NCBI GenBank assembly: GCA_020881915.1 | Contig: JAJFPB010000006.1 | Location: 2,976,001-3,040,000 of the forward strand | DNA from: Paramyrothecium sp. XJ0827 | Lineage: Eukaryota; Ascomycota; Sordariomycetes; Hypocreales; Stachybotryaceae | Length of the DNA stretch: 64,000 nt | Reading direction: 5' to 3' | Shown here: positions 46,238-57,706 of the stretch, in pieces | Layout: each line of letters starts with the position of its first letter | Numbering within the stretch: position 1 is the stretch's first letter | Translations under genes and position numbers: made by a program | Notes under the pieces: generated by a model | Told to the model about the DNA's origin: nothing | What the model saw: only the letters and a program-made list of their open reading frames with translations | Database searches by the model: none

Positions 46238-48196
46238 ATGACCAGGGACATTCTGGACGACGAGCTCATCGCCGCCGAGCTCGATGCCTCAAATAGCCGC
46301 TACCGCCAGCGCGCCAGCCACGAGATTGAGCGGGTGCCGACTGCGTCCTCGGTAGCCTCCAGCTCGAGCACATCAACCGACCACAATGCCAATGCCCGCA
46401 ACAACATGAGCCGGGTGTCCACCCAGAACGACCTCGAGCGACATCCCACCGAGCTGAGCCGCATCGCAACCCAGCGCAGCCTGCACGTTGCCACCGTCGG
46501 TGGGGGTGAGCTCAGGAGCCGGACCAGCAGCAGGGCCTCGCGGAAGCCCCTCCCGGCCTTCGGCGCCGGAAAGCCGTATCCGCCGCCGCTCCCCGCCAAG
46601 GAAGAATACGTTGTCGAGTTTGACGGTCCCGACGACCCGCTACACGCGCAGAATTGGCCCTTGAGGAAGAAGGTCCTCACGGCTGCCATGCTTGGCTACA
46701 CCACCATGACCTCCGCCTTCACATCCTCCATCTTTTCCGCCGCCACGCAGGTTGTGGCCTCTAGTTACGGCGTCAGCCAGGAGGTTGGTCTGCTGGGCAC
46801 GACCTTTTACGTCCTAGGATTTGCCTTTGGCCCGACTCTGTGGGCGCCCCTGTCTGAGCTTCGCGGCCGAAGGTTCCCCTTGGTCCTGTCCATGTTCGGT
46901 TTCTCCTTGTTCTCCATTGCCTGCGCCACCGGCAAGGACATCCAGACGATCCTCATCTGCCGGTTCTTCAGTGGTTTCTTCGGTGCCTGCCCGCTTGCCG
47001 TCGTCGCCGCCGTTTTCTCAGACATGTTCGACAACAAGACGCGAGGTATCGCCATCACGCTGTTTTCGATGGCTGTCTTCACCGGTCCGCTCCTGGCCCC
47101 CTTCATTGGAGGTTTCATAGTGCAGTCCCACCTCGGATGGCGATGGACCGAGTATCTTGCCTCCATCATGGGATTCGTCGCGTTCGGCCTGGACTTCTTG
47201 TTCCTCGAGGAAACGTACCCGCCTGTCATTCTTGTCGAGAAGGCCGCGGACCTGCGACGACGCACGAAGAACTGGGGCATCCACGCCAAGCAGGAGGAAA
47301 TCGAGGTCGACTTCAGGGAGCTCGTCTCCAAGAACTTTTCGCGTCCCATGCGACTGCTCTTTACGGAACCCATTATTCTCTTGCTCTCCATTTACATGAG
47401 TTTCATTTACGGCCTGCTGTATCTGTTCTTGACCGCGTATCCGCTGGTCTTTGTCGGCGTTCATGGCTTCAACCTCGGCCAATCTGGTCTGACTTTCTTT
47501 GGCATGATCACGGGTCAGTTGATTGCAGGTATCACCGTCCTGCTGCAGCAGCCGTGGTACATGAGGAAGCTTGCTGCGAACAACGGTATTCCTATTCCTG
47601 AGTGGCGTCTGCCAAGCGTCATGGCTGGTGGTGTCGCCTTCGCCATTGGCATTTTCTGGTTCGGATGGTAAGTGGTTCAGTGTTGTTCGTCGTGTTTCAC
47701 CTTGCTAACCAATCCCAGGACCGGATTCAGCAGCGATGTTCATTGGATCGTCCCTGCTCTCAGCGGCCTCTTCACCGGCTTCGGTCTAATGTCCATCTTC
47801 CTGCAGGCTCTCAACTACCTTGTCGATGCGTATCTCATGTTTGCCGCTTCGGCCATTGCGGGTAACACTTTCCTGCGATCGCTGTGCGGTGCCGGATTCC
47901 CGCTTTTCGCGCGCCAAATGTTCGAGGGCATGGGTATCCAGTGGGCCGCAACATTGCTAGGCTGCGTCGCCATTGTGCTCGCACCCATCCCGTTCCTGTT
48001 CTACGTCTACGGCGCAAAGATCCGACAGAGGAGTGCCTATGCACCTACTTTTGGCAACGTGCAGCATGCACCAGAGGAGGAGGATACGAACGAGGAGACT
48101 ACCTCGGCCACGGAGAAGGAGGGAGACGATACCGCGGCGATGGCGAACGCTCCCAGGAGAGAAAGTGAGCGCACAGGCGCCACGCAAGCTGCTTGA
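46238..48196 (+). CDS. MFS drug:H+ antiporter (DHA1), polyamine/multidrug type
   Basis: Exons 46238-47667 and 47719-48196, separated by a 51-nt GTAAGT...CCCAG intron, give 635 residues. The N-terminal ~125 residues are cytosolic, Ser/Arg-rich and acidic, then FDGPDDPLHAQNWPLRKK leads into span 1, a DHA1 (TPO1/CaMDR1-like) signature. Motif A-like sequence is GPTLWAPLSELRGRRFPL, and antiporter motif C is FTGPLLAPFIGGFI. Twelve spans are expected. The C-terminal tail is acidic and disordered. Family members export polyamines, azoles and other toxic compounds at the plasma membrane. Third-position GC is high, unlike the AT-rich DNA that follows. The intron restores FGWTGFSSDVHW, which supports the model. 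Confidence 0.92.
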
Positions 48197-49099
48197 GAGG
48201 AGCGGAAAAAATTTTGTACTTTTTATTCAGGGTCGAATCCATTGTTTCTGTTAATCACAGACGATAAGTTTTCACGTGTTTCAAAAACGTCGATTGAAAG
48301 GATGGAGTGAGATTATTTGTCTGGAGGCGCATTTGATTCATGTAGCGCCAGATACCTCACGTATTGTTAGCATACTAATTTTAATGAAGTAAACTGAAAA
48401 AATCATTTAAACATTCGTGTTAGCAATGCACGGCAAAGAGGGTGATCATTTGATGGCAGTGTAACGGCGGTATGCCACCAGCCAATTATTGCCAAGAAAA
48501 TGTTATCTGCTCAGTATTATTCTTTAGCGATTATGGAACGTTGTATTGCATTGAAGGAAATTGAATGTTCTAAAGATAGCCTTGAACTGATATGCTACAT
48601 CAGAAATCGAGGCCCATTGGTTGGGAAGACTGGCAAGTGGTGAGCAGAAATACCGGGACAACACAACGGTCTATCGTCAATAGTAGCATTAGGAAACTAT
48701 AAGGGAAGATAAAGAAAAATCCAATAGTTACCAAATAAAATTACTTTCATTATTTACGTTTTCAAAAGGATTTTTTTAAAAATAATTTAGAGATTTATCT
48801 ATGGTAAAAGCTGCTATGAGCTATACATTTATTACTACATCTACGGTGTTTTAATGGCCCGGGGCTTTTTTGCTAAACGCTTGACTGGCTGACTGGGTTG
48901 GTCCCGAAGAATCAGGGTCCTTTTGTCAGAGACGAGGCGGTGCCATATGATTGTGGAGAACTGGAATGGGGATTCAACCACAGGGAAACAGGCACGGGAG
49001 TCAGCATCTGCATATATTACCTATGGGTATAAATAAAGGCGCAACACTGGGGCTTTACTTTCTCCAAAACACCAAGCCTTATGCGCGCCTAATTGCACC
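48197..49099. other. AT-rich island between DHA1 transporter and GFA gene
   Basis: GC content falls abruptly past the transporter stop. By hand count, 48,721-48,840 holds only about a fifth to a quarter G+C, against roughly half or more in the neighbouring genes. No ORF, inverted terminal repeat or target-site duplication can be seen. It could be a transposon relic mutated by RIP or simply a native AT-rich spacer. The final 80 bases carry the promoter of the next gene. Confidence 0.7.
49028..49035 (+). promoter_or_regulatory. TATA box candidate for the GFA gene
   Basis: TATAAATA lies 72 bases before the start codon at 49100. Spacing and surrounding sequence fit a TATA-driven promoter with a very short leader. 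Confidence 0.55.
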
Positions 49100-49831
49100 A
49101 TGAGCACCGAAGACACCAAGCAATCGGAGACGTACGAGGCGGGTTGTCATTGTGGGAAGATCAGTTTCTCGCTCACCTTGTCCCCACCGCTGCCGGAATA
49201 CGAGGTGCTCTCTTGCAACTGCTCCATCTGCCGACGGGCGGGATACCTACTGGTTTGTACGTTCCCCGTTGCGAGGAGTTGGGACTGGGCTGCGAGCCTT
49301 GGTCTCACCATCGTGTGTTTTTGACGTGTGAGTGTCTAGTTGGGTGTCTGACACACGAGCTGCAGATCCGTTGTATGATGCGGTGACTTGGCACAACAAC
49401 TCGAAGGAGGCGTGTTCCATCTACCAGGTAAGTTATGTTTTCGATAATAAGCAACCAAGGCATGGAGTCGTAGTGCTGAAAGTGATGTCTGCCCGCCAGT
49501 TCAACACCAAAACCAAGGATCAATTGTTTTGTGGCACTTGTGGTGCGTCTATTGGAATCGACTTCAGAGAAGCCAACCCACCCCGATACGGGATTAGTGT
49601 AAGTTCCCATAGCCAGCCACCCTCCTTCTTAGGTGTGATATGAAGACGGAAAGAAAAAAAGGAAATGCAATCTTGCTTCAAGGACTGATTATGTACCTCC
49701 CTTCATAGGCGCGCACAATTCACGGCATCGACCTGGATCAACTCCACTACAAGAAGCTCGACGGCGTCCACAAAGTCGGGCCGGCCACGGATCTGTCGGG
49801 GACGCAGCACGTGCAAGCCCCGGGTCAGTGA
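49100..49831 (+). CDS. GFA/CENP-V family zinc protein
   Basis: Four exons, 49100-49256, 49366-49427, 49500-49598 and 49709-49831, with introns of 109, 72 and 110 nt, give 146 residues. Zinc-ligand motifs of the glutathione-dependent formaldehyde-activating (GFA/CENP-V) fold are present: GCHCGKISF (residues 15-23), CNCSICRRAGYLLVY and LFCGTCGASIGIDF. The typical ending TIHGIDLDQLHYKKLDG follows. Members bind Zn and may handle S-hydroxymethyl-glutathione or related thiol adducts; most fungal paralogues have no proven reaction. All three introns join family-conserved sequence exactly (for example LLV-YPLYDAVTWHNNS). Three introns in 440 coding bases is dense for this window. It follows the AT-rich island. 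Confidence 0.9.
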
Positions 49832-50838
49832 TGGGAAAGGAGGGTTGGGAATGTCTTTCCGCCAAGGAAACGAGAGTTCCGATCCGAGGGATGGTGATCA
49901 TCGATCGTTGTAAATATCGTTCTAGAGCGACTGGGTTCGTGCAGCCATCTACGCAATCAACCCGGATAAGTGGATACGGGGAAGGCCATTCAACCTGCAC
50001 GGAAGGTTATCTCCGCAACAGAGACAAATTAATCCCAATGACTACAAAAAAAGTAAAAAGAGAAATGAAGAAAAATTTAAGGGAAAGAACAATGGGCGAA
50101 TGAACGCCATGCAACGGCCCGAGGCTGTAAATATTAACCAACGGGGTATCGTAGCATGTAGTAAGTGGGCATTACGTCTGGTTGGCCCAGTCGGCTGTGT
50201 TTGCCAAGCCGACTTTTCCCAGTCAAGACATCATGATCCCCGACCAGGATCAACAATCAACTGGAGCTGCTGAGTGAGGGGCCGGCGGGAGGTGACGACA
50301 ACAGGCGAATGTCCCATCCCACCTTTCAGCTTGGGTCGCTGAAACTGCTGGAGCCTCCACCCGAGACCTCCACTGGGAAAGCTTCCACAGGCGCAGCACA
50401 AGCCCGCCGCGCAAAATAAGCACCCTCGCTAATCTCCTAGCGCGCCCACCCCCGGCCAGCTTGTTTAGCGGAGCTACGTCATCGAGTTGCATCACTTCAC
50501 CTCTGAGCTTGTGCGGCGTGTATGTCGTCGCTTGGAACGGCAACAACTGGGCAGGCTAATGTACCTACCTGTGGAAGCCAATGACAAGCTCCAGGCACCT
50601 CCGTCATCCCTCCAGATCGATTTCCTTGATCAAGTTACCAGTCTGCAGTTCTCCCACTGTTTTTTTCTCCCTTTCATTCTCTCTATCATCTTAAAAGCCT
50701 GGTGCTGCTTGGGATTTTTGGAGACTGAAGTAAGCTTGTGGCTTCTTCTCACATGCTCCACGCCTCGGTGACGTCTTCAAGTTGGATTTCATCACCACCA
50801 CCACTACACCACTTTGGAGATACTAGGAGCCCGACGCC
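49832..50838. other. Intergenic region upstream of the tricalbin-like gene
   Basis: A 1-kb spacer. Its right half has long pyrimidine tracts (around 50,655-50,695), typical of promoters of highly expressed mould genes. No coding or RNA gene is supported. Confidence 0.55.
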
Positions 50839-53800
50839 ATGAACGTCGACAAGCATGTCGCGCCCTCGGGCGGGCAGCACTACAGCGGGCAAAACCGCGT
50901 GCCTAACATCCAGCAGTTTGTGGAGCAGCTCGATGCGCAGAAGAAGGAGCGCGACGCCGCCATTGACGAGGAGTTGAAGCGGAACAAGACCACGGGCGAG
51001 GTCAAGGAGCACAAGAACGAGAAGCCTATCAAATTGAAGGATACCCGCAAGGTTCGAGACCCCGTCACCGGCAAAGATGTTGAGATCCGTGACGCCGATC
51101 TGGATTTCAAGAAGGCCGTGGATGACCCCATGGTAAGTGTCCCACGACCCATTCGCATCCGTTGTTACACCCAGCTCATGAGGAAAACTTAGCTTTCCGT
51201 TCCCAACGAGAACTTGGGAAAGCCTACAACCGTAAAGGTTTCTCACAAGCAGTCTGGCGAGGAATACCGACGGAATCAGGACATCACTGCTCCTCCGGAC
51301 CCCGTCCAGGAAGGCTCCACCTCCGATGTGCCCATCCGCAGCGAAAAGACATCCATATTGTTCTACAAGACTCCCTCGGTCAGCTACGAGCCCATGTTTG
51401 AGGCTCTCGAGCTCCGAGGAAACATTCTCTCTATCGGCATCTTCTTTGGCATCATTTTCTTCGGTCGCATGTTTGGAGGCAGGCTCATTGGTTTGATTCC
51501 TCTAGCTATCTGCGTCTCCTCAGGTGTCTTCCTTTGGGTCAAGGACCTCATCCGCCGAGGCAGGGATCAAGAGTGGGCGAGTGAACAGGAACGCGGCGAG
51601 ACCGCCACTGCGAACCTGATTCCGGAGTCTGTTGAGTGGATGAATACCGCCTTGGGTATTGTCTGGGGCCTGATCAACCCAGAGATGTTTGCTGGCGTCG
51701 CTGATACGTAAGGACCCTTTCTCATTTCAAATCTTGGGGTTCGGAACACTAACAGTCGCGCAGTCTTGAAGATGTCATGGCAGCTTCTGTTCCTGGTGTT
51801 ATTGAGCACGTTCGCGTAGCCGATATTTCTCAAGGCAACAACCCCATTCGCATCCTCAACATGAGAGCTCTGCCCGACTCCCACGTCCAAGACATCAAGG
51901 AGGAGATCCACAAGCAAAATGAGAAGTCCATGGACCCAAACGAGCTGGCCGCCAACGAACAAGCCGGGGCATACTACAACATGGAGGTGTCGATCGCTTA
52001 CCATGCCAAGCCTTCTGGTCAGGATATCGCCTCCAAAGCCAAGAACATGGGCATGCAGCTTGTCTTCTATCTCGGTATCAAGGGTTTGTTTGGTGTCCCG
52101 TTGCCCATCTGGGTCGAGCTGATTGGCCTTGTCGCGACTGCTCGAGTTCGGTTCCAGCTGACTCCTGAGCCACCGTTTTTGAGCAATGTGACTTTCACAC
52201 TCATGGGTGTGCCCAAAGTCCAGGCCGGTTGTACCCCTATGATAGAGAAGGGCGTCAACATCTTGAATCTTCCTCTGATCTCCAACTTCGTCAACTGGGC
52301 CATTGGCGCCGCCGCATCCATGTACGTTGCACCTAAGAGCATGACTTTGGACGTCCGTAAGATGCTTCAAGGCGACGATATCAAGAAGGAGACCTTGGCA
52401 CTTGGTGTGCTATTCATTAGAATTCACAAGGCTACAAATCTGAGCAAGCAGGACCGACGTGGCAGCAAGGGTGGCGGCTCTGATCCCTACATCACGGTCG
52501 CCTGGAGCAAGTTCTCTAAGCCTCAATACTGCACCCGTGTCATTCAGGACGACCTTAACCCCGTCTTCGAGGAAAGCTGCGGCTTACTTGTAACAAGCGA
52601 TCTGGTCACAGCTGATGAGCTAGTCTCCATGGAGTTGTGGGACAGTGATCGCTCTTCCGCTGATGATGTGGTTGGAAAGGTTGAGCTTAGTATTCAGAAA
52701 CTCATCCAGCATCCAGGCAAAATGTTTCCACAGGTATCGAAGCTTCGGGGCGTCAAGGCCGACAGCAGCATGCCCGGCGAGCTGCACTGGGAAGTTGGTT
52801 ACTTTGGCAAGACCCAGTTCAGAGAGGCGCTTCGAACCGATGGGCACGACATCAACCTTCCCAAGGAACTCCAAGATCGTCCCGAGCTGCAGGAGGACAA
52901 GGGAGCCATCGACTCCAAAGAAGAGGATGCAGTTATCCACACGCCCCCAGACCCCTTGTGGCCCTCGGGCATCCTCAGCATCGTTGTCCATCAGATTGTC
53001 GGTCTCGAGCTGGCAAACATCAAGGGTTCCAACGGAAAGCGTAGAGGTAGAGAGTACGAGCCTGCACGACCTGAAGCTGGCGATGTCAAGGAGGAGCAGG
53101 GAAGCCGGCTTCCCAGCTCTTACTGCACCATCCTTCTCAATGATGACTTGGTCTACAAGACACGAACGAAAGTGGTCTCGTCACAGCCTATCTTCAATGC
53201 CGGTACTGAAAGATTTGTGCGCGACTGGCGGTCCTGCATTGTCACTGTTGGCGTTCGCGACGCTCGCAACCGACAGCATGACCCTCTTATTGGAGTTGTC
53301 CCTTTGAAGCTCTCCGATATCCTCCAAACTGCGAGCGAGTCTACCCGCTGGTACCCTCTCGACGGTGGAATCGGCTTCGGAAGAGTCCGAATTTCTCTTC
53401 TTTTCCGCTCCGTTGAATTGCAACTGCCTCCACCCCAGCTTGGCTGGGACATTGGCACGTTTGAATTTGTTTCAAATGCCATCACCACATCCGGCTATGC
53501 CCCGGCGAACCACGCCAAGATTAGATTCAGGACTGGCGGTTCGTCAGCGATGTTGAAGAAAACCGCGTCCGCCAAGGAAGGAGACGGTATGAAGTTCGAC
53601 ATCAGCGGCGAGGAGGGCCACGAGAAAATTCGACTTCCCGTTCGCCATCGCTACTCGTCGCCCATCTTTATGGAGTTTTATCCGGCTGGCAAGAGAAATC
53701 CCGATGCCTTTGCTGCTCTCTGGCTCTTGGAAATGATTGATGGCGAGGAGAAGGACTTTGAACTCCCGATATGGAAGACTGACAACAGCCTGCGCCTCTC

Positions 53801-54554
53801 GCAAAACTACATTACAGCATCCAATTATCAGCAAAAGCCAGACTTAGGACTCGAGGAAATTGGCCGTGTTCGATTCAGGGCTCGATTCTCGGCTGGCACT
53901 GATATGGATCACATCAAGTTCGTGAGCGACAATGACTCCAGGGAAACGATCGAGACGTGGGAGGCTTGCTACGCGGAAGGCGTGCGCCAGCAAGAAGTGA
54001 CCGCAGAAGTCCCACCCATGGTCCAGAGATTGCATGAGCAATCCTTGACCAAGGGCCGAGACGTACTTGAGCATGGCAGCGAGAAGGAAAAGGAGAAGTG
54101 GCTTGCCAAAGACGGCACGGATTGGACTAAAGCATTTGGTGAAGACCCTGCTGCTCTGGCAGCGAGAAAACCTAGCCAGGAGCCCGACAGTGAAGATTAC
54201 GATGACTTCGACGAAGACCAAGATGAGGAGGAAGATCTTGGTATTCAAGATGCTGACACAGATCCTTCCAACCCGTCCGATAGCAGTGAAGGTGGTCGGC
54301 CTTCTGTGGACAGCCACGCGACAGATGCCTCCAACGCATCCAACAGCAGCAGCAGCAGCAAGAATCCTTTCAAGGCATACAAGGAATACAAGGGTCGCAG
54401 CCGCGATCTCCACCGCAAGCACCGAGGCCTTATGCAGTGGCGCCCGATGCGCAATGCTCAGTTTGCGAAGAATGAGGCCAAGTTCAGCCTGAGAAAGGTG
54501 AAGAATATGGGCGCACTGGATGGGCGCAAACCAGATGTCGAGACCGAAGTCTAA
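50839..54554 (+). CDS. Tricalbin-like SMP/C2 ER-plasma membrane tether
   Basis: Exons 50839-51132, 51193-51707 and 51764-54554, with introns of 60 and 56 nt, give 1,199 residues. After a charged N-terminus, a hydrophobic hairpin (about residues 175-218) anchors the protein in the ER. An SMP lipid-transfer domain follows (about 245-465; begins ESVEWMNTALGIVWGLINPE). Next are a C2 domain (about 483-600; ALGVLFIRIHKATNL, SDPYITVAW, DDLNPVFEE) and a second, less regular C2 domain (about 671-820; GILSIVVHQIVGLEL with a charged insertion). The C-terminus has an acidic Asp/Glu block (about 1070-1095), a Ser run and a basic tail. Tricalbins (extended synaptotagmins) tether cortical ER to the plasma membrane and move lipids. 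The order of domains and length match fungal homologues. Confidence 0.92.
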
Positions 54555-54891
54555 AGTGCTGGCAGCCAGGTTGCAGACTACAGACAAAGGCAGGGGGGAG
54601 CGCATGTATATGACGAATCAAGAATCAGATTGACGACGATATGATAACAAGGGGTTTTCCATTGGGTAGTCTTCTCGATTTATAGCTGTAGTAACAACAT
54701 AATTCAAGTTATCTCACATTCATGTCCTCGACGACTTGCTCCAAGAATAGTTATCGTGGGACCGCTTTTGGCATTTGCCAGCACTCCCTCCTAAGACAGA
54801 CGTCATGCCTCATAAATATCGTCATGCTTGTTAACCCTATCATTACAATCGCCTTTACCGCCAAGGGTCTAGACGAGGAGTCAAAATGCGC
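54555..54891. other. Intergenic region between convergent genes
   Basis: This 337-base spacer holds the 3' flanks of the tricalbin-like gene (+) and the SDR gene (-). No other feature is supported. Confidence 0.6.
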
Positions 54892-55780
54892 TTAGAACTT
54901 CTCGACGAAAGGCCTTATGTCCAACTCCTGCGTGAAGGAGGAGCGTGGCTGAGTGTGAAGATGCCAATAGCTGTCCGCAATCTGGAAAGGGGTGTATCAG
55001 TTAGCCTGATTTGGAAAGGACTTAGGGTCCCGAGCATTGTGCCCGGTGAAAAGTGTACTCACAGCATCCGGGCTAATCTTTCCATCTGCCACGCCATTGT
55101 TCGCGGCCAAATCCTTGGTGCGAGGAATGTCAATCACACCGTCAATGATGGCCAGCGCCACGTGAACGCCCTGGGGGCCGAATTCGCGAGCCAGCGACTG
55201 CGTCAGAGCCCGCTGGGCAAACTTGCCAGCGGCGAAACCGCCGAACCGGGCGCTGCCGCGGAGAGAGGCGGTAGCACCGGTGACGATGAGGGATGGTGGG
55301 TTGGGGGAGTCCGGGACAGCGGCGAGGAGCTGAGGAATGGTCTTTTGGGCAAAGAGGAAGAAGCCCCGTCTGTGAAAGATTTGTGTAAGCAGTCTTGAAT
55401 AGTCAACAGGGAGACGAGCGGTGCACTCACGCCGCTGTGTCAAGGCTCAATTGCAAGTCCTCAACCTTCTGCTCAAGGAAAGGCTTCACCGAGAAGCCGG
55501 CGCCGGCGTTAAAGATGGCGGCGGCGAGCTTCGCGTCCGGGAGGTCCTTGCGGATGCTGTCAAAGGCGGCGTCGACGGCCTTGGGGTCGGCGGCGTCGGC
55601 CTCGTAGCCGAAGGCGGTGCCGCCCGAGGCGTTGATATCGTCGACGATGGATTTGAATGAGGCGGCGGAGCGGGAGAGGAGCACGACCGGGTACGCCTTT
55701 GCAAAGCGCAGGGCGGCGGCACGGCCGGTGCCGGCGCCGGCGCCGGACACGATGGCGTAGAAGGCGCTGGTGGGGGCCAT
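54892..55780 (-). CDS. Short-chain dehydrogenase/reductase lacking the catalytic Tyr
   Basis: Three exons, 55780-55431, 55369-55063 and 54981-54892, with introns of 61 and 81 nt, give 248 residues. The nucleotide-binding loop is VSGAGAGTGRAAALRF near the N-terminus, a TGxxxGxG variant. The central NAG motif is FNAGAGF. A Ser-bearing strand VTGATASLRGSA is followed by F162-x3-K166 (GFAAGKF), where classical SDRs have Tyr-x3-Lys. Lys166 is kept but the proton-donating Tyr is Phe. An SDR subgroup with this FAAxKF pattern is common in bacteria and fungi, and its chemistry is unclear to me. The last exon encodes HTQPRSSFTQELDIRPFVEKF, a typical end for this subgroup. The gene diverges from the AT-hook/C2H2 gene. 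Confidence 0.9.
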
Positions 55781-56680
55781 GATGATTGGGGGGAGGTGGG
55801 CTTGGGGGGTTGGCTACGAAACTGGGGGAGAAGTCGATGCTGGAATTCACGTAGACAGGACGTGCAATGGCTAGGATAATCAATGTAAGTTGGATGGTTG
55901 AAGAGGTGATGGGATGGTATTTATGTAGGGTCTGCCCCTTCCATACATCACGGTGCGCTCGGGAGTTGGTCAATAGCCGAGCCTGTTGGATTACATGTAG
56001 TGTTGGAGGCTTATAAAGCAAGGCGCGCAATGGGAGGTGGGGGTGGGGAGGATGGCCAATTACGATGGAGACGAGACCGATGATACAATCGAGGGACGTG
56101 ATGGAACAAGAGAGAGGTAGGTATGGCGACAATTGGCATGTTGGTTTTTGGAAAAGCTCTTTACCGGCCTATATACTAGTTTCTGAACTAGGAATGAGTG
56201 GCAAGTGGCTTGGTTAACATGGCTGGCAGTCTGGTGTCGTATGTCGAATAACGATAAGCGTATACTTGAGATTGTGCTTATAGAATATGATTAGGATGGA
56301 AACCGGTATGGTTAGATAAGAAAACAAGATTGTAGTCTTCACAGGATCAGTGACTTATGAAGAATAACCACTTTTCTCTTTTAAGCTTCACCCGAACTCG
56401 GGATACCTCGGGGGGACGGGGCCGTGGTGACGGGTCCGCCGTTATGATGGCGGCGCCCGGCTCGGCCCGACACTCGAAGCGGATTCTGAGAACTCTCACT
56501 GCGCTGCCGCTGTTGTGCAACACGGCAAAGCACACCGACCGGGCATCTCATGTCGCAACGCAGCAGGTCGGATTTGTAGGGGTTCTATTCGCCATTTTTT
56601 TTCAAATGCCCTATACATTGGCTCGAGTCGAGGATTGCTCGGACGCTATTGCGCCCGGACGTCACGCCACCTAACCAGCA
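55781..56680. other. Divergent intergenic region (SDR / AT-hook protein)
   Basis: This 0.9-kb region must hold both promoters. ORFs present (for example 56,357-56,674 plus) are short and featureless. The centre (56,150-56,360) is AT-rich. Confidence 0.55.
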
Positions 56681-57706
56681 ATGGCAATGTATCAAAGCAG
56701 TGCGCAGCGCGCGTTGACCTTCCCAGCCCTCAACCCTGCCCGGCAAGACGCGCCCATAGAAGGCTCCGATGAGGATCCGCTCTCATGGCCGCTGCCATCA
56801 ACCCAGGAATCGCATGGACCGGCACCTAACACACCTAGTAAGAAGCGCATAGCGGTTGTGCTAGCAAGCTCGCCTCAAGGTGCGAGCGATGCCTATGAAG
56901 AAGGACATAAAAGGGATGCGCTGGATCCAGTTGGTTCCGACCTCTCCAGTGCCGGGGGCCACGGGTTGCTTAATGGCTCGACGGAGAATGCTTCACTAGC
57001 AAATCGCACATCATCACCCTCAGCCTCGCAGATGCCGCCAGCCAGAGGTGGCCGTGGCAGGCCAAAGGGCTGGAGGCCGGGAATGAGCTATGCGCTCATG
57101 CGAGGGAACAGCCCGAGGGCACCTGGATCTACGACATCGAAGCCGGGAAGGGCCCCCAAGTCTGGTGAAGGCAAACGGCGTCGGGGGCGGCCAGCCAAGG
57201 TCTCGGGCACGCCGCCAAGGGAGGTCTATCGCAAACTGAATCCGCCGCTGTTCTCGTTCCTCTGCGAATGGGCCGGGTGCAAGGCGGAGCTGCACAACTT
57301 GGGCACTCTGCGCCGGCACGTGCTTGTCATTCACGGACGTGGCGATGCGGTACACTGCCAGTGGGGTCGCTGCGGCTCTGGAGAGCAGCAATCATCAAGG
57401 CGGACACTGGAAAGGGACGAGTTCACGGCACACGTGGAGGAGGCACATCTCGTACCCGTGGGCTGGTACGTTGGCGATGGCCCTCGGAACAGTCTCGAGA
57501 CGAGGAGCATCGGCACGGAAGACGTCCCGGACTTCCTGAAGGATGCGCAAGGGAAACAGGTCACGCCGTCGGTGCGACATCAGGAGGTAGAGGATCAGAT
57601 TACGTGGAAGAACAACCGGCGTAAGCTGAAGGCGCTGCTGATGCGGAGGGACCAGAACCTTCCGGACGAGGACTCTTCGGATGCCGGACATGAGGAGATG
57701 AAGTGA
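56681..57706 (+). CDS. AT-hook and C2H2 zinc-finger protein
   Basis: This single-exon gene encodes 341 residues. Residues 1-120 are disordered. Two AT-hook-like motifs, GRGRPKG (124-130) and RRGRPAK (167-173), bind the minor groove of AT-rich DNA in other proteins. They are followed by a C2H2 finger at 195-218 (Cys195, Cys200, His213, His218; FLCEWAGC...LRRHVLVIH) and a second at 226-256 (Cys226, Cys231, His251, His256) with a long inter-ligand loop. The rest is charged and mostly helical. A nuclear DNA-binding or chromatin role is likely from the domains; target genes are unknown. No close named family was recognised. The start is the first ATG of the frame with an in-frame stop close upstream. 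Confidence 0.85.
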   Translation: MAMYQSSAQRALTFPALNPARQDAPIEGSDEDPLSWPLPSTQESHGPAPNTPSKKRIAVVLASSPQGASDAYEEGHKRDALDPVGSDLSSAGGHGLLNGSTENASLANRTSSPSASQMPPARGGRGRPKGWRPGMSYALMRGNSPRAPGSTTSKPGRAPKSGEGKRRRGRPAKVSGTPPREVYRKLNPPLFSFLCEWAGCKAELHNLGTLRRHVLVIHGRGDAVHCQWGRCGSGEQQSSRRTLERDEFTAHVEEAHLVPVGWYVGDGPRNSLETRSIGTEDVPDFLKDAQGKQVTPSVRHQEVEDQITWKNNRRKLKALLMRRDQNLPDEDSSDAGHEEMK

